The notes beneath the pieces are model-generated. The model searched no databases, was not told where the DNA came from, and saw only the letters and a program-made list of their open reading frames with translations. Below are positions 35,789 to 42,054 of a stretch of 64,000 nucleotides of DNA, in pieces; position 1 is the first letter of the stretch; every line of letters starts with the position of its first letter. A program made the position numbers and the translations under genes. Source of the DNA: Stigmatella erecta (GTDB taxonomy: Bacteria > Myxococcota > Myxococcia > Myxococcales > Myxococcaceae); the NCBI RefSeq assembly GCF_900111745.1, contig NZ_FOIJ01000005.1, positions 186,001 through 250,000 of the forward strand, written 5' to 3'.

Positions 35789-38512
35789 TTAGAGCACGCC
35801 CAGCCGCCGGGCCCGCGCCGCATCCACGGCCGTGGCCTCCCAGCGGCGCACGGCGGCCTCGCGCTCGGCCTCGGGCGCGTCCGCGTAGTAGCCCAGCGTG
35901 TCGTTGAGCGCGCGGCTCAGCTCCTCGATGGAGGCCAGCCGCACGTCCAGCTCCCGGTGCCGCAGGGCCGCGACGAGCCAGTCCGCCCGGCGCCGGGTGC
36001 GGTTCTCCACCCACCACGCCATCCACTGGCGGGGGTTGAGGCCGAACGTGGCGCGGGTGACTTCCCGCAGCGCCTCGGCGGCCGCCTGGGCGCACATCTC
36101 GTCATCGCCCCCGGTGAGGTGGATGAGCCCCTCGATGGCGTCCCGGTCGTGCAGCGCGCCCAGGGCCCGTGCCGCCAGCGAGCGCCGCAGCGGATCGCGG
36201 TTGCTCAGTTCCTGGCGCAGCTCCTTCATCGCCCCGTCGAAGCGGGGCAGGTGCTTGAGGGCGGAGGCGGCCACGCGCGCGGCGCTGGAGATGTCCGGCT
36301 CGAAGTCGAACAGGCCCCGCAGCACCCCGTCCACCAGCTCCACGTAGGGCAGGTTGCCGGCCGTGAGCAGCGCCAGGTAGCGCGTGTCCGCGTCCTGCGA
36401 GTCCAGCAGCGGCGAGAGCGCCTGGGCCGCGGGCCGGCCCAGCCGCGACAGCGCGGCGGGGATGGGCCCCAGCTCGTCCGCCTCGGGCAGCTCCACCACG
36501 GGCAGGCGGCTCCAGGCGGTGGGCCCCGGGAAGCTCGCGGCGAGCACCCGCGCGCTCGCCTCCGGCGTGCGGGCCAGCTCCGCCATGGCGTTGGCGCGCT
36601 GGGCGGCATCCGGCCCCGTGAGGCGCCGCAGCAGCGGCGCGAAGTCCGGCGGCGGACGCTCCTCGCTCATCACCCGCGGCGGCATCGTCGCCGCGCGGCC
36701 CAGGGTGCCGCTCGCGCGGCCGAAGAAGGGGCTCCAGCCGAGCCCGGCCACCACCGCGGGGGCGGGCACGGGCGCGGCGCCCGTGGGCAGGGGGTCGTCG
36801 CCGCCGGTGTCCGGGGCGCGCAGCTCCGTGAGCCGCTGCTTGCGGAAGAGGATGAGCTCCTGGAAGGCGCTCGGCAGGTCCTGGCAGAAGAGGATGTAGT
36901 CGGAGAGCCGCCGCTGGCTCACCGGCTTCTGCCCGCAGTCCCCGTACAGCAGCGCCACGAGCCGGCCGCGCACCTCCACGGGGTAGAGGAAGACGGCGCG
37001 AGGCGTCTGCCGCCCGAAGAGCTCCAGGTAGTGCCGCGTCAGCGCGTCCGGGGGCAGCGGGCCGGCATAGCTGCCGCGCGTGACGGCGATGGTGCGGAAC
37101 ACGCTGCCCGCATCCAGCGGAATGGACACCTGCGAGAGCGCCTCGGCTTGCAGGCCCTCGCCCCGGGCCTCCCAGCCCAGGGCGGTGCCCCGCAGCACGG
37201 CGAAGGCGGCCACGTAGTCGAACGTGCGGCGGCCAAAGCGCAGGGCCACGTCGATGAGCTTCTCCCGCTCCCGGGTGGCTTCCTTCAGGGCCGCCCGGGC
37301 CTGGGCCAGCGTCCAGTCCGGCACGTCCTGCGCCGCGGCCTGAGGCGCGGCCCCGGGCTGCGAGGGGGCGGCAGGGGCCTCCGTGGGAAGCTGCATCCGC
37401 GGGCGGCCCGCCGGCGCGGCCGGGGTGGGGTTGCTGAAGACGAGGAACTGGGGCTCGGCGGGCCGGGGCATCGTCTGCGTGGGGGCCGGCGGGGACACGA
37501 GCGGAACCAGCGTCGTGGGACCGGGGCCGCCCGTGGGCACGGGCGCCGGGGGCGCCGCGGGCCGGGGCGCCGGCGTGGAGGCCACGGCCGGGTTGGCCGG
37601 CATGTTGAGGCGCAGCGGCTCGCGCGTGTACGCCGGCGGCGGGGCCGCGGGGGGCGGGGGAGGCGTGGCCGGCATGTTGAGGCGCAGCGGCTCGCGCGTG
37701 TACGCCGGCTGCGCGGGCGGGGGCGGCGGGGCCGCGGCGGCCGGGTTCACGGGCGCCCGGGGCGTGGGGGCCGGGGTGGCGCCCGGGTTGGCTGGCATGT
37801 TGAGCCGCAGGGGCTCACGGGTATAGGCCGGCGGCGGGGGCGCGGGCGGCGGCATGGCCGCGGCCACGCTGGGCGGCAGCGTGGGAGAGCCGAGCGGCGG
37901 CGTCTTCTTCGCGTCCAGGGGCAAGGGCTCCGAGGCCACCGAGCGCGCCAGCCGCTCCACCATGGAGGCGGTGAGCGCCGCCTCGTCGTCCATCGCCTCC
38001 GCGGGGGGCGGGGGCGGCGCGGCCCCAGCGGCCGGGGTGGGGCGGTTGCTGAGCGAGGCCATCAGCTGCGCGAAGCGCGGGGCCAGCGGCTGCTTGTAGA
38101 CGGCGGAGATCCACTCCCGGACGCGCAGCTCGGTGGCCACCCACAGCTCCAGCGGCTTGCCGAGCAGGAACCCCACCTCGTCCAGCTCCTTGCGGGGAAC
38201 CGGGTAGCCGCAGGCCACGTGCAGCGAGTTGCCATCCAGCGACAGCGGCACCACGCACAGCCGGTCGGCGATCTTCGGGGGGATGAAGGTGGCGACGTCC
38301 GAGTTGGGCTCGAAGTCCGCCAGGTTCACGGGCCGGTAGCCGGACACCTCACCCAGCAGCTCCAGGAGGCTCGCCTCGTTTCCGACCCCCAGCTCCAGCA
38401 GCGCCGTGTCGATCGCGCCCCCCCGGGTTTGCTGCTGACGCAAGGCGGCTTCCGCCGTCTCCTGGGGGAGAAGGCCGCGCGCGACCAGGAATTGAGCGAG
38501 TCGGGCTGGCAT
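35789..38512 (-). CDS. T2SSE N-domain/Pro-rich/GAF-like/HEAT fusion protein
   Basis: 907 aa, no signal peptide. Residues 1-135 look like the GspE/MshE N-terminal domain that binds cyclic-di-GMP or partner ATPase (QFLVARGLLPQETAEAALRQ, LLELLGEVSGYRPVNLADF, RLCVVPLSLDGNSLHVACGY). Residues 140-395 are Pro/Ala-rich and contain three copies of YTREPLRLNMPAN (see repeat feature). Residues about 400-560 resemble a GAF-like sensor (LRGTALGWEARGEGL, VRGRLVALLYGDCG), and the remainder has HEAT-type repeats (YLALLTAGNLPYVELVDGVL, LAARALGALHDRDAIEGLI) with KHLPRFDGAMKELRQELS. No ATPase motif is present, so it cannot itself be a secretion motor; a scaffold or adaptor for type IV pili, type II secretion or a second messenger is likely. 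Confidence 0.83.
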   Translation of the reverse strand: MPARLAQFLVARGLLPQETAEAALRQQQTRGGAIDTALLELGVGNEASLLELLGEVSGYRPVNLADFEPNSDVATFIPPKIADRLCVVPLSLDGNSLHVACGYPVPRKELDEVGFLLGKPLELWVATELRVREWISAVYKQPLAPRFAQLMASLSNRPTPAAGAAPPPPPAEAMDDEAALTASMVERLARSVASEPLPLDAKKTPPLGSPTLPPSVAAAMPPPAPPPPAYTREPLRLNMPANPGATPAPTPRAPVNPAAAAPPPPPAQPAYTREPLRLNMPATPPPPPAAPPPAYTREPLRLNMPANPAVASTPAPRPAAPPAPVPTGGPGPTTLVPLVSPPAPTQTMPRPAEPQFLVFSNPTPAAPAGRPRMQLPTEAPAAPSQPGAAPQAAAQDVPDWTLAQARAALKEATREREKLIDVALRFGRRTFDYVAAFAVLRGTALGWEARGEGLQAEALSQVSIPLDAGSVFRTIAVTRGSYAGPLPPDALTRHYLELFGRQTPRAVFLYPVEVRGRLVALLYGDCGQKPVSQRRLSDYILFCQDLPSAFQELILFRKQRLTELRAPDTGGDDPLPTGAAPVPAPAVVAGLGWSPFFGRASGTLGRAATMPPRVMSEERPPPDFAPLLRRLTGPDAAQRANAMAELARTPEASARVLAASFPGPTAWSRLPVVELPEADELGPIPAALSRLGRPAAQALSPLLDSQDADTRYLALLTAGNLPYVELVDGVLRGLFDFEPDISSAARVAASALKHLPRFDGAMKELRQELSNRDPLRRSLAARALGALHDRDAIEGLIHLTGGDDEMCAQAAAEALREVTRATFGLNPRQWMAWWVENRTRRRADWLVAALRHRELDVRLASIEELSRALNDTLGYYADAPEAEREAAVRRWEATAVDAARARRLGVL
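37596..37832 (-). repeat. Three 42-bp repeats within the Pro-rich linker
   Basis: Copies at 37596-37637, 37668-37709 and 37791-37832. The first two are identical; the third carries several substitutions but the same frame. On the minus strand each encodes PAYTREPLRLNMPA. A short linear motif conserved while the surrounding Pro-rich sequence varies suggests a repeated binding site. Confidence 0.8.
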
Positions 38513-38564
38513 GGGGGTCGCGGCATCTTACGGCCATGCGCGCAAGGTACAATGATGCTTTGGG

Positions 38565-39557
38565 TCAACTCGGTTGAACGACAAACGTCGAAGTGAGTTT
38601 GTCATGAAGGGTTTGGCCGCGCTTGTCGAACAGGGCCATCCAGAATCCACCCAAGAACAGTCCAAAAGAGACCGCCGAGAGCATGGCCCGGACGATGGCG
38701 CGGCCGGGCGCGGGCGCCAGGCCGTGGGTGTCCACCAGCCGGAGCCCCAGCACCAGCCGCCCCAGGGTGCGTCCGTTCCACAGGAACGCCGCCACCGCGC
38801 AGTACACGAGCGCCAGCACCAGCAGGAGGAAGAAGCCGGGCACCAGCACCGACTGGAGCGCGTGCATCCACGCCGCCAGGGTGTCCATCTCGGTGAGCCC
38901 CTGGGACGAGGGGGCCTTCACGCCGGTGATGGAGGAGGCCAGGGTGATATAGAGCGCGGCCACCCCCACGATGGCGGCCGTGTCGATGCCGAAGGACAGC
39001 AGCCGCCGCCAGAGCGACGCGGGGCGGGCGTGGATTTCCTGGACGCCCGGCGTGGCCTGAGGGGCAGCCGGGGCGGCCGGGGCCCGGGCGGCGCGCGGGA
39101 CGGAGGCCGCCGCGGGCGGGGGCATCACGGGCAGTCCCGGGGACGGTTGGCGCGGCGTCGGCTCCTCGCCCGCGGCCGGAGCAGGGCGGGCCGTGGGCGC
39201 GAAGGTGACCACCGAGATGGGCGCCGGGGTGGGCCGCACGGAGGGAATCGCTGGCGTGGAGGGCGGCCGGGCCACCGGGGCGGGCAGGGGCGCGTCCTTG
39301 AGCGTCTCCGGCTCCTCGTCCACCGGGGTGAAGCGGGAGGCGGGGGCTTGCGGGGCGGGGCCTCGCGGCAGCTCCGAGAAGCCCGGCACGCTGGGCTGCG
39401 AGCCCGACGGGCTCCGCTCGGGGGTGCGGCGGTCAATCCGGATGTCCTTGTCGAGCAGCTGGGGACGGACCGGGGGAGGCTGCTTCACCGTCACCGCGCA
39501 GGCGACACATTCTCCGATGGAGGGCAGCTCGTAACCGCATTTCAGGCACTTGGACAA
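38565..39557 (-). CDS. RDD-family membrane protein with zinc ribbon
   Basis: 330 aa. N-terminal CxxC pairs CLKCGYELPSIGECVAC (residues 4-20) form a zinc-ribbon-like finger. A long Pro/Ala/Thr-rich disordered linker follows to about residue 190, then an RDD domain with three to four membrane helices: SLWRRLLSFGIDTAAIVGVA (the signature Arg...Asp), VLVPGFFLLLVLALVYCAVA, TLGRLVLGLRLVDTHG and RAMLSAVSFGLFLGGFWMAL followed by GQTLHDKLTSTFVV. RDD proteins are thought to transport ions or small molecules. The start is a TTG preceded by GGGAGG at 6 nt. Cytoplasmic ribbon plus membrane RDD is a recurrent myxobacterial combination. Confidence 0.9.
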   Translation of the reverse strand: MSKCLKCGYELPSIGECVACAVTVKQPPPVRPQLLDKDIRIDRRTPERSPSGSQPSVPGFSELPRGPAPQAPASRFTPVDEEPETLKDAPLPAPVARPPSTPAIPSVRPTPAPISVVTFAPTARPAPAAGEEPTPRQPSPGLPVMPPPAAASVPRAARAPAAPAAPQATPGVQEIHARPASLWRRLLSFGIDTAAIVGVAALYITLASSITGVKAPSSQGLTEMDTLAAWMHALQSVLVPGFFLLLVLALVYCAVAAFLWNGRTLGRLVLGLRLVDTHGLAPAPGRAIVRAMLSAVSFGLFLGGFWMALFDKRGQTLHDKLTSTFVVQPS

Positions 39558-39627
39558 CGGGGCCTCCCGGTGGCACAGAGGGGTGCTACATGTAAGGACG
39601 TCCTTGCACCGGGAGCAAGAAAAGCGC

Positions 39628-39669
39628 GAGCCCCCGATGGTTCCTCGCTTGAGGAACCGTCAGGGGCTC
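39628..39669 (-). terminator. Intrinsic terminator of the GlsB-type gene
   Basis: GAGCCCC (39628-39634) pairs with GGGGCTC (39663-39669), with an inner GGTTCCTC/GAGGAACC stem (39639-39646 and 39651-39658). Reading on the minus strand the hairpin is followed by TTTTCTT just below 39624, a U-rich tract. It lies about 50 bp after the stop of the minus-strand gene at 39721 and 70 bp before the RDD gene start. Confidence 0.8.
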
Positions 39670-39702
39670 GGCACCGGAACCCCTCCGTTTCCGGAAGGTG
39701 CC
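39670..39702. other. Second hairpin adjacent to the terminator
   Basis: GGCACC (39670-39675) pairs with GGTGCC (39697-39702) with a partial inner GGAA/TTCC pairing. In tandem with the terminator stem it may back up termination or be part of a processed 3' end. Confidence 0.4.
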
Positions 39703-39720
39703 GGTCCATTCACGGCCGGG

Positions 39721-39987
39721 TTAGGCGTGAATGCGGCGCCGTCCCGCGGCGCCCACCAGCAAGAGCACCACGATGGAGCCGATGACGGACATCAGGATAC
39801 CCGTCGGGTGGATGTCAAAGAGCCGCCCGTCCCGCGCGAAGAGCGAGCCGACGAGGCCGCCCACCAGCGAGCCGACCATGCCCAGCAGCGTGGTGGCGAT
39901 GAGCCCCATGCTCTGGCGGCCCGGAAGGATGGCACGTGCGATGAGACCCGCGATGAGACCGATGATGATGAATGCGATGATTCCCAT
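39721..39987 (-). CDS. GlsB/YeaQ/YmgE-family small membrane protein
   Basis: 88 aa with three hydrophobic segments: IIAFIIIGLIAGLIARAILP, MGLIATTLLGMVGSLVGGLV and MSVIGSIVVLLLVGA, joined by short Gly/Arg loops, as in the transglycosylase-associated family. The fixed PGRQ after the first helix and the GSLxGG pattern fit. Its function is unknown in most species; some homologues respond to stress. GAGGAG sits 9 nt before the ATG at 39987, which fixes the start. Confidence 0.9.
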   Translation of the reverse strand: MGIIAFIIIGLIAGLIARAILPGRQSMGLIATTLLGMVGSLVGGLVGSLFARDGRLFDIHPTGILMSVIGSIVVLLLVGAAGRRRIHA

Positions 39988-40098
39988 GGAAAGCGCTCCT
40001 CTTGGAGAAGGGGCCCCCTCGGCCCGGATGTGAGGAAAGTAGGATCGCCGATGTAGGTGTGGCACCTCGGGACCAGGAGTGGCTTGCTCTCCTGGCTG

Positions 40099-40833
40099 CT
40101 ACCCGAGCGTGCCGTCCAGGTGGCCCATCACCGCGAGCGCGGCCAGCGCCGCCGTCTCCGTGCGGAGGATGAGTGCCCCGAGCGTCACCCCGCGCGCGCC
40201 CAGCGCCCGGAGCGCGGCGACCTCCTCGCGCGTCAGTCCTCCCTCGGGCCCCACGACGAGCGCGACCGGGGCCCCGGCGGGGCACGCGCGGAAGGCCTCG
40301 CCCAGCGGCACCGCCGTCTCCTCTTCATCCAGCACCAGGAGCTGGGTGCCCGGGGCCAGCGCCCGGGCGGCCTCCAGCAGGGGCACGGGCGGGTGAACCC
40401 GGGGCACGTCGTTGCGCCGGCACTGGCGCGCGGCCTCCTCGACGATTTTCTCCCAGCGCACGGTGCGCTCCCCGGCGCGCTTGGGCTCGAGCTTCACCAC
40501 GCTGCGCGCGGTGGCCACGGGGTGGAAGGCCGCCGCGCCCAGCTCCGTGCCCTTCTGGAGCACCCACTCCAGCTTGTCCCCCTTGGGCAGCCCCTGCAGC
40601 ACGCTGAGCGCGCGGCGCGCGGGGGTGCTCCGCGCGGGCCCCAGCGTGAGGCGTGCCTCGCGCGCGTCCACGGCGGCCACGCGCGCGTCGAAGGCGCGGC
40701 CCGTGCCGTCGAAGACCTCCAGGGAGGCCCCCTCGCTCAGCCGCAGGACATGAAGCAGGTAGTGGTGGCGGTCTCCGGAGAGCGTCACCTCGGTGGGCGG
40801 GTGCTCCGGAAGGGGAACGAAGAGGCGAACCAA
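40099..40833 (-). CDS. rsmE: 16S rRNA m3U1498 methyltransferase
   Basis: 244 aa. SPOUT-type methylase that modifies U1498 of 16S rRNA using SAM. N-terminal PUA-like part VRLFVPLPEHPPTEVTLSGD with HHYLLHVLRLSEGA; SAM-binding trefoil-knot part with LPKGDKLEWVLQKGTELGAA, RWEKIVEEAARQCRRNDVPR, VVGPEGGLTREEVAAL and the ending LGALILRTETAALAALAV, a full set of family motifs. The start is TTG with GGAG 10 nt upstream (minus strand), because MVRLFVPL is the family start. Isolated gene in the minus-strand run with the Mpo1-like gene 100 bp upstream. Confidence 0.96.
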   Translation of the reverse strand: MVRLFVPLPEHPPTEVTLSGDRHHYLLHVLRLSEGASLEVFDGTGRAFDARVAAVDAREARLTLGPARSTPARRALSVLQGLPKGDKLEWVLQKGTELGAAAFHPVATARSVVKLEPKRAGERTVRWEKIVEEAARQCRRNDVPRVHPPVPLLEAARALAPGTQLLVLDEEETAVPLGEAFRACPAGAPVALVVGPEGGLTREEVAALRALGARGVTLGALILRTETAALAALAVMGHLDGTLG

Positions 40834-40932
40834 GGGCGGGTCTGCTCCGGCAAGGGCGGGAAAAGCGCCCCCGGATTCAACAGGGAGCGCCGCCCCGTGT
40901 CTCTAGCCACGAGCAGCCCCGCGGCGCCTGCC

Positions 40933-41421
40933 TCAGGCGCGCGAGGCGGAGGGCGCCGGGTGCCGCGGCTTGACGGCGTAGTCGCCCATCAGCACGGCCA
41001 CGAAGAACAGGGGGCCCACCAGCGCGTGCACCAGGTTGGTGAAGAAGGAGGGCGACTTCTTCTCCCACACGGCATGGCCCGCGAGCTGGATGAGCCAGCC
41101 GCCAATGGCGAGCGCCACCACGGCCCAGACCGGCAGGAGCCGGCCCAGCGGGAAGCACAGCGCGGTGGCCAGCGACACGATGAGGCCCAGCTTCAGGTCG
41201 GCCCGCAGGTACCACAGCGTGGCGAGCGCCCAGGCCACCATGCCCAGGGTGAGCACGCCGCCGGGCAGCACCGGCACGGCCACCAGCCGCACCCAGTCCA
41301 GCATGGCGACCACGTGCAGGACGATGATAGGAATGGCCACCTTGTGCGTCAGGCGGTTGGTGGGGTGCTGGTGCGACGAGGCGTAGTCGTCGAAGAGGGC
41401 CAGGAGGCGAGGGCTGGGCAT
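40933..41421 (-). CDS. Mpo1-like (DUF962/YGL010w) membrane protein
   Basis: 162 aa, three to four membrane helices (VAIPIIVLHVVAMLDWVRLV, LPVWAVVALAIGGWLIQLAG). The family's iron ligands are present: HQHPTNRLTHKVAIP near the N-terminus and GHAVWEKKSPSFFTNLVH near residue 125. Yeast Mpo1 is an Fe(II) dioxygenase that shortens 2-hydroxy fatty acids by one carbon; a similar lipid alpha-oxidation is plausible here. GGAGGA lies about 8 nt before the ATG at 41421, preferred over the TTG five codons earlier. It reads away from the BlaI gene, with 241 bp in between. Confidence 0.85.
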   Translation of the reverse strand: MPSPRLLALFDDYASSHQHPTNRLTHKVAIPIIVLHVVAMLDWVRLVAVPVLPGGVLTLGMVAWALATLWYLRADLKLGLIVSLATALCFPLGRLLPVWAVVALAIGGWLIQLAGHAVWEKKSPSFFTNLVHALVGPLFFVAVLMGDYAVKPRHPAPSASRA

Positions 41422-41598
41422 GTGGGAATCCTCCAAGGGTTCAACCCCGGCACGCTAAGGAAACTTCACGCCGATGTCCTGGCCTGGTGCGTCAAGGCAC
41501 CGGGTGCTCCGGAATTTCCCCTTCAGGGGTGAAGCCCAGGCCGAAAGAACCGCCATCACGGTGAGAACGAGGCCTGGCCGCGCGCCCTGACGAATGGC

Positions 41599-41627
41599 TT
41601 GACTACGGCTGTAGTCAGCCGTACCTT
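41599..41627 (+). promoter_or_regulatory. Promoter of the blaI/M56 operon
   Basis: TTGACT (41599-41604), 17-bp spacer, TACCTT (41622-41627): a good sigma-70 pair, rare for this GC content. The first operator palindrome lies inside the spacer and the second starts just after the -10, so a bound repressor would block RNA polymerase. The start codon is 35 bp downstream of the -10. Confidence 0.75.
41601..41616. promoter_or_regulatory. BlaI-type operator 1
   Basis: GACTAC-GGCT-GTAGTC is a perfect palindrome with 6-bp arms, matching the TACTACA/TGTAGTA logic of BlaI/MecI binding sites. It occupies the -35 to -10 spacer. Confidence 0.75.
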
Positions 41628-41633
41628 TTGCGC

Positions 41634-41649
41634 GACTACAGTTGTCGTC
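41634..41649. promoter_or_regulatory. BlaI-type operator 2
   Basis: GACTAC-AGTT-GTCGTC differs from operator 1 by one base in the right arm and lies 33 bp further on, about three helical turns, so two dimers could bind the same face of the DNA. It overlaps the likely transcription start. Confidence 0.7.
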
Positions 41650-41662
41650 AATCGGGTGGTGC

Positions 41663-42049
41663 ATGACGAAGAAGCCGGTGGGAGAGCAGGAGCTGGCGGT
41701 GCTGCGGTACGTGGCGGAGCACGGCCCGGCCACGGTGGGGGAGGTGGCCGAGCGCTTCGGGGAGCCGCAGGGGCTGGCGCGCTCCACCATCCTGACGGTG
41801 ATGGAGCGGCTGCGGCTCAAGGGGTACCTGACGCGGCGCAAGGTGGAGGGGGTGTTCCAGTACGCCTCGCCGGTGGCGTCCGAGGAGCTGCTGCGGGGCG
41901 TGGTGGATGCGTTCGTGCAGCGGACGCTCTCCGGCTCGCTGTCGCCGTTCGTCACGTACCTGGCCGAGGCGGAGGACGTGTCCGACGAGGAGCTGAAGCA
42001 GCTTCAGGATGCCGTGGCGCGGCTGCGCCAGAAGCGGCGGAAGGAGTGA
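41663..42049 (+). CDS. BlaI/MecI/CopY-family transcriptional repressor
   Basis: 128-aa winged-helix repressor that dimerises on palindromic operators. The N-terminal domain shows EQELAVLRYVAEHGPATVGE followed by the recognition helix GLARSTILTVMERLRLKGYL and the wing RRKVEGVFQYASPVA, all diagnostic; the C-terminal dimer helices contain FVQRTLSGSLSPFVTYLAEA and a basic end RQKRRKE. Repression is normally relieved by cleavage by the partner M56 protease, whose gene follows 5 bp later. GGGTGGT lies before the ATG at 41663. The operators upstream fit autoregulation of this operon. Confidence 0.95.
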   Translation: MTKKPVGEQELAVLRYVAEHGPATVGEVAERFGEPQGLARSTILTVMERLRLKGYLTRRKVEGVFQYASPVASEELLRGVVDAFVQRTLSGSLSPFVTYLAEAEDVSDEELKQLQDAVARLRQKRRKE

Positions 42050-42054
42050 GCGCG

